Shown here: positions 36,067-43,609 of the stretch, one piece after another
Numbering within the stretch: position 1 is the stretch's first letter
Layout of the letters: every line of letters begins with the position of its first letter
NCBI RefSeq assembly: GCF_003605385.1
Contig: NZ_QYTV02000011.1
Span: 62,001 to 126,000 of the forward strand
Direction of reading: 5' to 3'
From: Siminovitchia acidinfaciens
GTDB lineage: Bacteria; Bacillota; Bacilli; Bacillales; Bacillaceae_C
DNA: 64,000 nucleotides
Notes under the pieces: model-generated
The model's input: the letters and a program-made list of their open reading frames with translations, nothing else
What the model was told of the DNA's origin: nothing
Database searches by the model: none
Position numbers and translations under genes: made by a program

Positions 36067-36094
36067 TTGAAAAATATCATAAATTGATTATAAT
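36067..36094 (+). promoter_or_regulatory. Promoter P2 of the tRNA-Asn/Thr unit
   Basis: TTGAAA, 16-bp spacer, TATAAT, 25 bp before tRNA-Asn. Tandem promoters are usual for stable RNA genes. Confidence 0.75.
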
Positions 36095-36118
36095 AAGAGT
36101 TGGCTTGTCCATGATTAT

Positions 36119-36193
36119 TCCGCAGTAGCTCAGTGGTAGAGCTATCGGCTGTTAACCGATCGGTCGTAGGTTCGAATCCTACCTGCGGAGCCA
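36119..36193 (+). tRNA. tRNA-Asn (GTT)
   Basis: Cloverleaf with acceptor TCCGCAG/CTGCGGA, anticodon loop CTGTTAA in a 5-bp stem, GGTTCGAATCC T-arm and encoded CCA. Confidence 0.97.
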
Positions 36194-36194
36194 T

Positions 36195-36267
36195 GCTTCC
36201 ATAGCTCAGTTGGTAGAGTGCATCCATGGTAAGGATGAGGTCGCCGGTTCAAGCCCGGCTGGAAGCT
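36195..36267 (+). tRNA. tRNA-Thr (GGT)
   Basis: Acceptor GCTTCCA/TGGAAGC, anticodon loop ATGGTAA, T-arm CCGGTTCAAGCCCGG; CCA is not encoded. It begins one base after tRNA-Asn. Confidence 0.96.
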
Positions 36268-36279
36268 TTAAAAGTTGTT

Positions 36280-36306
36280 GGGGCTCCCTTTATTTGGGAG
36301 CCCTGT
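36280..36306 (+). terminator. Terminator after tRNA-Thr (GGT)
   Basis: GGGGCTCCC pairs with GGGAGCCCT around a 7-base loop; U-tract weak. Confidence 0.7.
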
Positions 36307-36366
36307 CTAATCAAAACATTTGCTGACAAATAGTTTTCTCTCTGATGAAAAAGGGGTTAAGCCGGC

Positions 36367-36477
36367 TTACCACCAGCCATATCCGCCAACAAAGCTAGCG
36401 CCCACAATGATCAAGAGAATGAACAAAACAACGATAAACGCGAATCCACCATATCCATAACCTACACCTGCACTCAT
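36367..36477 (-). CDS. YjcZ-family sporulation peptide, 36 aa
   Basis: 36 residues: a Gly/Tyr-rich start (MSAGVGYGYGG), one hydrophobic helix (FAFIVVLFILLIIVGASF) and the ending GGYGWW. This is the YjcZ-type short sporulation membrane peptide family. A perfect AAGGAGGTG site lies upstream of ATG 36477. It sits on the minus strand between two tRNA units, a place where such peptides are easily missed. The role in the spore is unknown. Confidence 0.88.
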   Translation of the reverse strand: MSAGVGYGYGGFAFIVVLFILLIIVGASFVGGYGWW

Positions 36478-36651
36478 AATAGAGGCACCTCCTTGGGTAT
36501 ATATATTGATTATTAGTTTATGTAGGAATAGGTCCCAAGTGCAAACCAGTTAGGATTCAAATGAAAAATGTGCTAATTCACTATATTGGCCAAATATTTA
36601 ATGGGAAAAACAGAAAATGAAAATTTTATTTAAAAAAGTTTTAAATAGGTG

Positions 36652-36680
36652 TTGACAAGTAAGTCTGTATTAACTATACT
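36652..36680 (+). promoter_or_regulatory. SigA promoter of the seven-tRNA unit
   Basis: TTGACA, 17-bp spacer, TATACT, 30 bp before tRNA-Glu. Confidence 0.85.
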
Positions 36681-36709
36681 CTGTATTGTGCTTTAAAAAA
36701 ATACTTAAC

Positions 36710-36784
36710 GGCCCCTTGGTCAAGCGGTTAAGACACCGCCCTTTCACGGCGGTAACACGGGTTCGAATCCCGTAGGGGTCACCA
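36710..36784 (+). tRNA. tRNA-Glu (TTC)
   Basis: Anticodon loop CTTTCAC in stem CCGCC/GGCGG, T-arm GGGTTCGAATCCC, encoded CCA. Confidence 0.97.
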
Positions 36785-36844
36785 TTCTTTTTTATGAAGA
36801 TGCTAACACTGCTCATCACAATTTTAATAGCGGATGGCATGCTA

Positions 36845-36893
36845 AGAGCGCGACATCCTGTCGCAACGCATGCACTTGTACATCCTGTACTTC
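36845..36893. repeat. Inverted-repeat insert between tRNA-Glu and tRNA-Val
   Basis: GCGACATCCTGTCGC is an imperfect hairpin, followed by TGTACATCCTGTAC of the same design. The first is the exact reverse complement of GCGACAGGATGTCGC near 41214, in dispersed element copy 4. Confidence 0.65.
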
Positions 36894-36969
36894 GGAGGAT
36901 TAGCTCAGCTGGGAGAGCACCTGCCTTACAAGCAGGGGGTCGGCGGTTCGAACCCGTCATCCTCCACCA
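36894..36969 (+). tRNA. tRNA-Val (TAC)
   Basis: Acceptor GGAGGAT/ATCCTCC, anticodon loop CTTACAA, encoded CCA. Confidence 0.97.
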
Positions 36970-36985
36970 TTTTACAATATGGCTT

Positions 36986-37061
<76 letters not shown>

Positions 37062-37082
37062 TTTTTTATTTTGCCTTTTTTA

Positions 37083-37167
37083 GGTGGGGTAGCGAAGTGG
37101 CTAAACGCGGCGGACTGTAAATCCGCTCCCTCCGGGTTCGGCGGTTCGAATCCGTCCCCCACCACCA
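37083..37167 (+). tRNA. tRNA-Tyr (GTA)
   Basis: Class II tRNA with a long variable arm; acceptor GGTGGGG/CCCCACC, anticodon loop CTGTAAA, encoded CCA. Confidence 0.97.
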
Positions 37168-37232
37168 TTTACATATATCAGGAATATAAAAAAAATTAAC
37201 GGGTAATATACTTAATGTGTTTTTTATAGCGA

Positions 37233-37307
37233 TGGGCTATAGCCAAGCGGTAAGGCAACGGACTTTGACTCCGTCATTCGTTGGTTCGAATCCAGCTAGC
37301 CCAGCCA
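37233..37307 (+). tRNA. tRNA-Gln (TTG)
   Basis: Acceptor TGGGCTA/TAGCCCA, anticodon loop CTTTGAC, encoded CCA. Confidence 0.97.
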
Positions 37308-37308
37308 A

Positions 37309-37381
37309 GAGCCATTAGCTCAGTTGGTAGAGCATCTGACTTTTAATCAGAGGGTCGCAGGTTCGAATCCTGCATGGCTCA
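37309..37381 (+). tRNA. tRNA-Lys (TTT)
   Basis: Acceptor GAGCCAT/ATGGCTC, anticodon loop CTTTTAA; CCA not encoded. One base after tRNA-Gln. Confidence 0.97.
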
Positions 37382-37400
37382 CTTTTTTATTTTCCATATC

Positions 37401-37473
37401 GGGGCCTTAGCTCAGCTGGGAGAGCGCCTGCTTTGCACGCAGGAGGTCAGCGGTTCGATCCCGCTAGGCTCCA
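37401..37473 (+). tRNA. tRNA-Ala (TGC)
   Basis: Acceptor GGGGCCT/AGGCTCC with one G-U, anticodon loop TTTGCAC; CCA not encoded. Confidence 0.96.
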
Positions 37474-37478
37474 TCTTA

Positions 37479-37512
37479 AAGTCTTGTGTCTATGTGACAT
37501 GGGGCTTTTTTC
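37479..37512 (+). terminator. Terminator of the tRNA unit
   Basis: AAGTCTTGTGTC pairs fully with GACATGGGGCTT if G-U pairs are allowed, followed by TTTTTCTTTT. Confidence 0.8.
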
Positions 37513-37598
37513 TTTTGAAAAATATTGGCCTAGGATGGGCATGAAATGGTCTGCGTGTTCGGAAAAATAATTTGGATGCGTCTGAGTGAATGACCGGT

Positions 37599-37740
37599 CA
37601 CGTTCTGGATATTCGTTCCCGTTCAAGTGGAAAACGCGAGTGAAGGGGCACGAATCCGCGTTATTCCTTCCCGTTCAGGCGGAAAACGCGAGTGAAGGGG
37701 CACGAATCATCGATATTCCTTACTGTTCATGGAAGGCAAA
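37599..37740. repeat. Tandem array, 52-bp period (array C)
   Basis: About 2.7 units; the GTTCA core falls at 37621, 37673 and, as GTTCA, at 37725, exactly 52 bp apart. The unit holds CCCGTTCAGGCGGAAAACGCGAG and GGGGCACGAATC, listed here as CCCGTTCAGGCGG, AAAACGCGAG and GGGGCACGAATC. It shares register and sequence with arrays A and B. Confidence 0.88.
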
Positions 37741-37789
37741 GAATCCCTTTACTGGTTTTTCCTCAGCGCTTGTCTTATGTTAGTCGCCG

Positions 37790-38165
37790 ATAACCAGGCA
37801 CTCTCGCACTTCCTTATCCTTTATCTCGTCGAAGGCACTCCAGTTTGTACGTCGATGGACAGGCACCTCCGCTTTTCTGCATTGTCCAGCTCCAGGGCCT
37901 AGCCCCTCGAGGTCACAAGCCATTTCCCTGTGGTGGCTAAAGAACTGCCTCCTCGGGAAACGTCTTGTGCTTGTCGGGGCTGATCAAGGCGCTTCCGCCT
38001 TTCTGCATTGTCCAGCTCCGGTCGGCAGGGGCTCGAGGTCGCTTCGGAAAAACCAATGAAGGCAAAGAGCGCCTTCACTTGTTTTTCCTCCAGCGCTTGT
38101 CGCCCCTAAGCGGCCGCCCTCCGCCTTTCTGCATATATATTCACTTTTTTGTCCAGTTGAGTCAT
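37790..38165. repeat. Dispersed GC-rich intergenic element, copy 2 (with internal duplication)
   Basis: Blocks CTGCATTGTCCAGCTCC and CGCTTGTCGG..GGCTGATCAAGGCGCTTCCGCC occur, the first twice, together with CCCTGTGGTGGCTAAAG and TGCCTCCTCGGGAA. With the 52-bp array it fills the 740-bp gap between the tRNAs and rocF, which holds no gene that I can support. Confidence 0.78.
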
Positions 38166-38217
38166 TTGTCAATATCGGGATAAAATATAGGCATTATGTT
38201 GGTGAAGGAGCGAGCCT

Positions 38218-39117
38218 ATGAGAAAGAAACTCTCGATTATCGGGATGCCGATGGATCTTGGACAAATGCGCAGGGGCGTGGACATGGGGCCGAGTGCGAT
38301 GAGATATGCAGATGCGGTCAAACGCCTTGAAAGCATAGGGTATGAGGTTGAGGACATGGGAGATATCCATGTGGACCATATAGATGAAGAGAGGAATGTT
38401 CAGCCTTCCTTGAGAAATTTGAAAGCGATAACGAAAGCGGCTTCACGTTTGGCTGGCTGTGTTGACTCCATTATCAAAAAAGGGAGTTTCCCGCTAGTGC
38501 TTGGTGGCGATCACAGCATAGCGATTGGTACGCTTGCCGGTGCAGCGCAAAATTATGACAATTTGGGGGTCATTTGGTACGATGCTCACGGTGACTTAAA
38601 CACGGACGAAACGTCCCCCACGGGTAATATCCATGGAATGCCTTTAGCCGCAAGCCTTGGCTTTGGACATTCGCAGCTGACCGGTGTTGGGGGCTTTCAT
38701 CCGAAAGTGAAACCTGAGAACGTCGTCATTATCGGTGCCCGGGACTTGGATCAGGGCGAAAGGGACTTGATCAAGGAGCATTCTATCAAAGTATATACAA
38801 TGCATGAAATTGACCGCTTGGGAATGACTAAGGTGATGGAAGAGACAATCGATTACCTGAAGGGGAAAACGGATGGTGTTCACTTATCGCTTGATTTGGA
38901 TGGTTTGGACCCGCATGATGCACCGGGTGTGGGCACTCCTGTTCTGGGCGGCATCAGTTATCGCGAAAGTCATTTGGCAATGGAAATGCTTGCTGAGTCA
39001 GAAATCATCACTTCGGCAGAATTTGTAGAGGTCAACCCCATTTTAGATGAGAAAAATAAGACGGCGGAAGTAGCAGTGGCCTTGATGGGGTCATTATTCG
39101 GCGAAAAGCTTTTATAA
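38218..39117 (+). CDS. rocF: Arginase RocF
   Basis: 299 residues. Hydrolyses arginine to ornithine and urea with a binuclear manganese centre. The metal motifs are GGDHSIAIG near 99, DAHGDLNT near 122 with HGMPLAA near 140, and SLDLDGLDPHDAPGVGTPV near 222-240; EVNP near 275 is also conserved. GAAGGAG precedes ATG. In B. subtilis rocF sits with rocDE; here, as in many Bacillus species, it sits alone upstream of sigW. It may release urea and ornithine from arginine in stationary phase. Confidence 0.95.
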   Translation: MRKKLSIIGMPMDLGQMRRGVDMGPSAMRYADAVKRLESIGYEVEDMGDIHVDHIDEERNVQPSLRNLKAITKAASRLAGCVDSIIKKGSFPLVLGGDHSIAIGTLAGAAQNYDNLGVIWYDAHGDLNTDETSPTGNIHGMPLAASLGFGHSQLTGVGGFHPKVKPENVVIIGARDLDQGERDLIKEHSIKVYTMHEIDRLGMTKVMEETIDYLKGKTDGVHLSLDLDGLDPHDAPGVGTPVLGGISYRESHLAMEMLAESEIITSAEFVEVNPILDEKNKTAEVAVALMGSLFGEKLL

Positions 39118-39285
39118 TAGCATGATTACTAGTAAATAGGCCTGTAATTAAAGCTTGATCAGTCTTTAGAGGAACCAGCAATTATTTATATGGTCATAAC
39201 ATATTTTCCGAAATAAAAAACCCGCTCTTTAATAAAGGGGGGCGGCGTGAGGTTGGTTTTACTTGAAAAGTAAAAACTTCTACGT

Positions 39286-39326
39286 AGAAAACAAGCAGCA
39301 GTTCATTATTTATGAACTGCTGCTTG
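39286..39326 (-). terminator. Terminator overlapping the Spo0E-like gene's 3' end
   Basis: A 15-bp perfect stem (CAAGCAGCAGTTCAT with its complement) and 5-base loop. On the minus strand it runs into TTTTCT; the stop codon lies in the loop region. Confidence 0.75.
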
Positions 39327-39489
39327 CATGTTTTTGCCAGATTGAATGATATCTATTCAGTAATTGGTCCAATTGATCGCTTAGGCGCACGACGCGTTCA
39401 TCCGCAAAGGACCGGGAAAGTCCCAATTCAACCATTTCTTTTCTTCTTTCTTCAATTTCCTCTAACAACAATTCGTGTTCGTTTATCAT
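39310..39489 (-). CDS. Spo0E-like aspartyl-phosphate phosphatase, 59 aa
   Basis: 59 residues forming two amphipathic helices: residues 3-22 (NEHELLLEEIEERRKEMVEL) and 30-52 with the signature LSDQLDQLLNRY. The SxxLDxLI-type motif (S, L, D, L spacing) defines Spo0E/YnzD/YisI phosphatases, which dephosphorylate Spo0A and delay sporulation. GAGGGAT precedes ATG 39489. The gene lies between rocF and sigW and is antisense to both neighbours' direction. Which phosphorelay step it controls cannot be told from sequence. Confidence 0.85.
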   Translation of the reverse strand: MINEHELLLEEIEERRKEMVELGLSRSFADERVVRLSDQLDQLLNRYHSIWQKHASSSS

Positions 39490-39600
39490 AGCTATCCCTC
39501 ACAAAACTAATAATTAATTACTGTTTAGCCGTTTTTGCAAAAATTAAACCATTTGACCCACAACTGTAAAAATTTGTTATGATAAAAGATGAATAACTTA

Positions 39601-39628
39601 TGAAACCTTTTATTGAATGATTCGTATA
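39601..39628 (+). promoter_or_regulatory. SigW autoregulatory promoter
   Basis: TGAAAC, 16-bp spacer, CGTATA: the ECF sigma-W consensus, 36 bp before the sigW start. Confidence 0.93.
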
Positions 39629-39663
39629 TAAAGAGAACCGCGTTGGCGGGAGGGTTAAATGAG

Positions 39664-40227
39664 ATGGATAAGCTGGTGAATCAAAGGATCAAGCAAGTTT
39701 TAAAAGGCGATCAGGAAGCGTTTGGTGAAGTCGTAGAAATCTACAAAGACAGGATTTTCTCTTTATGCTACCGGATGCTAGGCAATCGGCATGAAGCAGA
39801 GGATATTGCACAGGAGGCATTTGTCCGGGCCTATGTTAATATCGAAAGCTTCCAGTTGAACCGCAAGTTTTCCACCTGGCTGTACAGAATTGCCACGAAT
39901 CTTTGCATTGATCGGATTAGAAAGAAAAAGCCTGATTATTTTCTGGATGCTGAAATTGCAGGAACCGAAGGATTGACTTTATATTCACAATTGGCTGCAA
40001 CAGGAAAGTCGCCTGATGCAGAAGTTGAAACTTTGGAACTTCAGGAAATTGTGCAAAATGAAATTTTGCGATTGCCGGACAAATATAGATCGGTTATTAT
40101 TCTTAGATATATTGATGACCTTTCGCTAAACGAAATCGCAGAAGTTCTCGAAATGCCACTTGGTACGGTGAAAACAAGGATTCACCGCGGCAGGGAAGCG
40201 CTTCGCAAAAGGTTGCACAATATGTGA
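39664..40227 (+). CDS. sigW: ECF sigma factor SigW
   Basis: 187 residues. Region 2 includes DIYKDRIFSLCYRMLGNRHEAEDIAQEAF-type sequence near residues 22-52 (here EIYKDRIFSLCYRMLG and EAEDIAQEAFVRAY), region 4 the LPDKYRSVIILRYIDDLSLNEIAEVL helix-turn-helix near 135-165. SigW drives genes for resistance to cell-wall antibiotics and alkaline or membrane stress. ATG 39664 follows GGGAGGG and matches family N-termini; the open frame reaches back to 39613 through the promoter. It is co-transcribed with its anti-sigma factor. Confidence 0.95.
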   Translation: MDKLVNQRIKQVLKGDQEAFGEVVEIYKDRIFSLCYRMLGNRHEAEDIAQEAFVRAYVNIESFQLNRKFSTWLYRIATNLCIDRIRKKKPDYFLDAEIAGTEGLTLYSQLAATGKSPDAEVETLELQEIVQNEILRLPDKYRSVIILRYIDDLSLNEIAEVLEMPLGTVKTRIHRGREALRKRLHNM

Positions 40228-40244
40228 GAAAGGTGAGAAGGAAA

Positions 40245-40859
40245 TTGAGGACTTGTTCAGAAGAGATTGTTCTCTATATGCAGGAATACCTGGACGGGAA
40301 TCTGACACAAGATAAAGAGCTTGAATTGAAGAACCACTTGCAAAAATGTCAAGCCTGCCAATCGCATTTTCAAGAATTGAAAAGAACAGAAGCTTTGGTG
40401 AAAAGTGTTTCCCGGATTGCAGCGCCTGCTCACTTTACAAACCAGGTTATGGCCCGCCTCCCGAAAGAAAAAAATATCGTGGGATTCAAGCGTTGGTTCC
40501 GACATCATCCCATGTTGATTGCTGTATCATTATTCGTTTTATTAATGGGAGGAAGTCTTGTAAGCGGATGGAATGATGATCAAAAATTCGCATTCACGAA
40601 AAAGCCGAACATTATTGTGGAAAATGATACAGTGATTGTTCCGGAAGGCGAAGTAGTAGAAGGCGATCTTGTTGTAAAAAACGGGAATGTAAGAATAGAA
40701 GGTGAAGTTAACGGAAACGTCACGGTTATCAATGGGGAGAAATATATGGCTTCTGCAGGGAACGTGACTGGAAATATAGATGAAATTGATAAGATGTTTG
40801 AATGGATTTGGTATAAGATGAAAGAAGGCGGTAAAAAAGTGGGCCAATTATTCAAATAA
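40245..40859 (+). CDS. rsiW: Anti-sigma-W factor RsiW
   Basis: About 204 residues. The zinc anti-sigma domain has H-x3-C-x2-C in KNHLQKCQACQ near 30. One membrane helix (HPMLIAVSLFVLLMGGSLV) lies near 88-106. The outside part has short beta repeats (GDLVVKNGNVRIEGEVNGNVTV, shown as GDLVVKNGNVRI and EGEVNGNVTV). Site-1 (PrsW) and site-2 (RasP) proteolysis release SigW in B. subtilis. TTG 40245 is favoured with AAAGGTG upstream and gives the usual RTCSEEIV start; GTG 40224 overlaps the sigW stop. Confidence 0.93.
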   Translation: MRTCSEEIVLYMQEYLDGNLTQDKELELKNHLQKCQACQSHFQELKRTEALVKSVSRIAAPAHFTNQVMARLPKEKNIVGFKRWFRHHPMLIAVSLFVLLMGGSLVSGWNDDQKFAFTKKPNIIVENDTVIVPEGEVVEGDLVVKNGNVRIEGEVNGNVTVINGEKYMASAGNVTGNIDEIDKMFEWIWYKMKEGGKKVGQLFK

Positions 40860-40868
40860 AACTAACGG

Positions 40869-40893
40869 GACTGCGACATGCAGTCTTTTTTTT
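40869..40893 (+). terminator. Terminator after rsiW
   Basis: GACTGC pairs with GCAGTC around a 5-base loop, followed by eight T residues. Confidence 0.88.
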
Positions 40894-40944
40894 ATAAGAT
40901 AAGAAGGCGTAAAATTATATGAAACATTTTTTTAAATGATGATG

Positions 40945-41105
40945 TCAAGCTCCAGCCCCATTGCTTATTTGAAGAACACCTGTTCAACTCGTCGTAAAGC
41001 TGCACATGATGTGATCAAAGTCAGTAGCTTCCCGGTGGTGGCTGAAAAGCTGCCTCCTCGGGAATCATCTTGATTGCCCGGGCTGGGCGCTTGCGCTTTT
41101 CAAAT
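40945..41105. repeat. Dispersed GC-rich intergenic element, copy 3
   Basis: CAAGCTCCAGCCCC, AAAGTCAGTAGCTTCCC, GGTGGTGGCTGAAAAGCTG, CCTCCTCGGGAATC and GGGCGCTTGCGCTTTT appear in the same order as copies 1 and 2. Confidence 0.78.
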
Positions 41106-41149
41106 GGTAAGATAGGATAAAGTATGACTAAGTTTCTGTCAGGGAATAT

Positions 41150-41335
41150 GTGTTATGTCTAGCTCCAACGGACAAGAGATTCTAGTGCTACCGACACAGA
41201 AGTGCAAGCGAAGCGACAGGATGTCGCGCACTTGAGCCTACGGAAGCCACAGGAAGTGGCGTTCTAAAGCGGCCAGGCGCCGCCGGCGTGTGCTTGTCGC
41301 CTTAGGCTGCGCTCCTTGCGTTTTTCTTAATAAAT
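41150..41335. repeat. Dispersed GC-rich intergenic element, copy 4
   Basis: Begins CTAGCTCCAACGGACAAG and ends GTGCTTGTCGCC...GCGCTCCTTGCG. The middle holds hairpins built on GCGACAGGATGTCGC and GCCACAGGAAGTGGC. It completes the roughly 600-bp gap between rsiW and cdaA, in which no gene is supported. Confidence 0.75.
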
Positions 41336-41382
41336 TAAACCGGATTGACATATTGGCGTCACTGCCTCCATATCCGTTTTTA

Positions 41383-41391
41383 TGTTATAAT
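41383..41391 (+). promoter_or_regulatory. Extended -10 promoter of cdaA-cdaR-glmM
   Basis: TGTTATAAT, a perfect TGn extended -10, 73 bp before cdaA. Confidence 0.6.
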
Positions 41392-41464
41392 AAATTAGTT
41401 TATAATTTGTGTGATGAATTACAGCAGACTTGTCAGCGCTTAAAAATTAGATGGAGGAAAGATT

Positions 41465-42289
41465 ATGCCGTTTGCCGACTTTTCAATTATGGACTACTTG
41501 TCCCGCATAGTAGATATTTTCCTCGTTTGGTACGTTATATATAAGCTGCTTATGATTATACGCGGCACAAAAGCTGTACAGCTTTTAAAAGGTATTTTTG
41601 TCATCATTATTGCCAGGTTTGTCAGTGAATACCTGAATTTGCATACATTGAGTTGGATATTGGAGAATGCTATAACATGGGGTTTCCTCGGTGTTATTAT
41701 CATATTCCAGCCGGAGTTGCGGCGCGCCCTGGAACAATTGGGACGCGGAAGTATTTTTACTAGAGGTGGTATTCAGGAAGAAGAGGAGTTGAAACAAAGA
41801 GTAACTGCAATCACAGATGCCGTCAGTTACATGGCGAAGCGCCGAATCGGTGCTTTGATCTCTATCGAACGTGAAACCGGCATGGGCGATTACATAGAGA
41901 CTGGCATCCCTCTTGAATCCAAGCTGACTTCGCAACTTCTAATCAATATTTTCATTCCGAATACGCCGTTGCATGACGGAGCAGTTGTCATACAAAAAAA
42001 TCAAATAGCCGCCGCTGCCTGTTATCTCCCCTTGTCCGAAAGCCCGTTCATTTCGAAAGATCTCGGTACAAGACACAGGGCAGCCGTAGGGATCAGTGAA
42101 GTGACGGATGCTTTGACAATAGTTGTTTCAGAAGAAACAGGCAGTGTATCCGTAGCACAGCACGGTGAGTTATACAGGGAATTGTCGCCTGAAGAGTTCC
42201 AGGAACTTTTGGAGAAAGCTTTGGGCAATGAAGCAAAGCAGACTTCCTCATCGCTTTGGAAAAGAAAGGGGAAGAAACAAAATGGATAA
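41465..42289 (+). CDS. cdaA: Diadenylate cyclase CdaA
   Basis: 274 residues. Three N-terminal membrane helices (about 12-32, 38-55, 62-80) precede the DAC domain, with the catalytic DGA motif (LHDGAVVI near 170) and RHR motif (GTRHRAAVG near 202). It makes cyclic di-AMP, which controls potassium and osmolyte balance. ATG follows GGAGGAAAG. It overlaps cdaR by 8 bp and is followed by glmM; CdaR and GlmM both bind and tune CdaA in Bacillus and Listeria. Confidence 0.96.
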   Translation: MPFADFSIMDYLSRIVDIFLVWYVIYKLLMIIRGTKAVQLLKGIFVIIIARFVSEYLNLHTLSWILENAITWGFLGVIIIFQPELRRALEQLGRGSIFTRGGIQEEEELKQRVTAITDAVSYMAKRRIGALISIERETGMGDYIETGIPLESKLTSQLLINIFIPNTPLHDGAVVIQKNQIAAAACYLPLSESPFISKDLGTRHRAAVGISEVTDALTIVVSEETGSVSVAQHGELYRELSPEEFQELLEKALGNEAKQTSSSLWKRKGKKQNG

Positions 42290-43526
42290 ATTCATGGATA
42301 ATCCTTGGTTCGTCCGAATCGTGGCCATGGCTCTTGCTCTGCTTTTGTTCCTCTCCATACAGGATTTGGGGAATAAAAGTGAAGGCTCGAGACCGAACGG
42401 GATGGAAAGTAATGAAGTGGAAACGATCACCGCTGTCCCACTTGAGAAATATTATGATTCCGAAAACCTTGTTGTCACGGGGATGCCTGATACGATCGAG
42501 GTGACGATTGAAGGGCAAAGAAGGTTTGTCGAGGCAACTAAGCGGCAAAGAGATTTTACTGTCTACGTGGATTTATCTGATTTAAGCATTGGAAACCATC
42601 GGGTTCCGATTTTATATAAAGATTTTTCAGAGAAACTGAAGGTGAAGGTAGAGCCTGTATATGTGGAGGTATCCATTCAGGAGAAAGTGACACAGGAATT
42701 TCCGGTGGAACCTGAATTCAATAATAATATACTCGCTGAAGGATTTGAAGCGGAGCAGCCAATTGTTGAACCGAACAGAGTCCGCATCACAGGCGGAAAA
42801 GAAACGCTTGAAAAAATTTCCTATGTCAAAGCATCAATCGATGCAAAAGGGCTGATTGAAGAAACAATCAAACGGGATACCAAAGTGACTGTCCTTGATC
42901 GAGATTTAAACAAGCTTGATGTCTTTGTTGATCCAGAGTATGTAACAGTGACCGTCCCGGTCAATAATCCAAGGAAAACAGTCCCTATAAAAATTAAGCA
43001 GGTCGGATCTCCTCCTGACGGGACTGTCATTAAACGTATGGAAGGCGATATCGAAGAGGTCATGATTTTCGGCTGGACAGATAACTTACAGTCAGTCAAT
43101 GAAATAGAAGTGGAAGTTGACGTCAGTGAAGTGACCAAGGATGTAGAGTTGGATGTGCCGATCAAGAGACCGGAGGGCATCAATAAGATCACTCCCGAAA
43201 GAGTCAAAGTGAAAATCGTGACTGACAAGGCGAAAAATGCAGAGACAAATTTGAGTGAAGTGCCGATTGAAAGCAAGGGTCTGGCAGACAGCCTGGATGT
43301 GGAATTCTTATCGCCCGTTGATGGAGCTGTATCAATAAAAGTGGTAGGAAACAAGGATGAGTTGAAAAAGGCTCAAGAGGGCGATTTTGAGGTATTCATG
43401 AACATGCAAGGCCTTCGAGTCGGAGACCATGAAGTGAACTTGGAAGTAAAAGGGCCCAAAGATATCAAATGGGAACTGTCGACAGAGAAAGCAAAAGTAC
43501 GGCTAAAGGAAAAAGGAACTGTTTAA
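42282..43526 (+). CDS. cdaR: CdaA regulator CdaR (YbbR-domain protein)
   Basis: 414 residues. One N-terminal membrane helix (FVRIVAMALALLLFLSI, residues 9-25) is followed by four extracellular YbbR repeats of about 85 residues, each with a V-x-V-E-G or V-R-I-T-G turn (near 65, 150, 245, 335). It sits on the outside and modulates cyclic di-AMP synthesis. ATG 42282 has AAAGGGGAAG upstream; the frame is open back to 42165 inside cdaA. Confidence 0.93.
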   Translation: MDKFMDNPWFVRIVAMALALLLFLSIQDLGNKSEGSRPNGMESNEVETITAVPLEKYYDSENLVVTGMPDTIEVTIEGQRRFVEATKRQRDFTVYVDLSDLSIGNHRVPILYKDFSEKLKVKVEPVYVEVSIQEKVTQEFPVEPEFNNNILAEGFEAEQPIVEPNRVRITGGKETLEKISYVKASIDAKGLIEETIKRDTKVTVLDRDLNKLDVFVDPEYVTVTVPVNNPRKTVPIKIKQVGSPPDGTVIKRMEGDIEEVMIFGWTDNLQSVNEIEVEVDVSEVTKDVELDVPIKRPEGINKITPERVKVKIVTDKAKNAETNLSEVPIESKGLADSLDVEFLSPVDGAVSIKVVGNKDELKKAQEGDFEVFMNMQGLRVGDHEVNLEVKGPKDIKWELSTEKAKVRLKEKGTV

Positions 43527-43609
43527 ACAAAGGGAGGATGTGTTTCAAGATACTCCCAATGAACAAAAAAATGTTTAGACAAGTGTGAAAGAAGGAGCGA
43601 TTCTAACGT

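Noticed and set aside
41290-41544. Plus-strand frame of 84 codons before cdaA
   Set aside because: Covers a dispersed element and the cdaA promoter, then overlaps cdaA in another frame.
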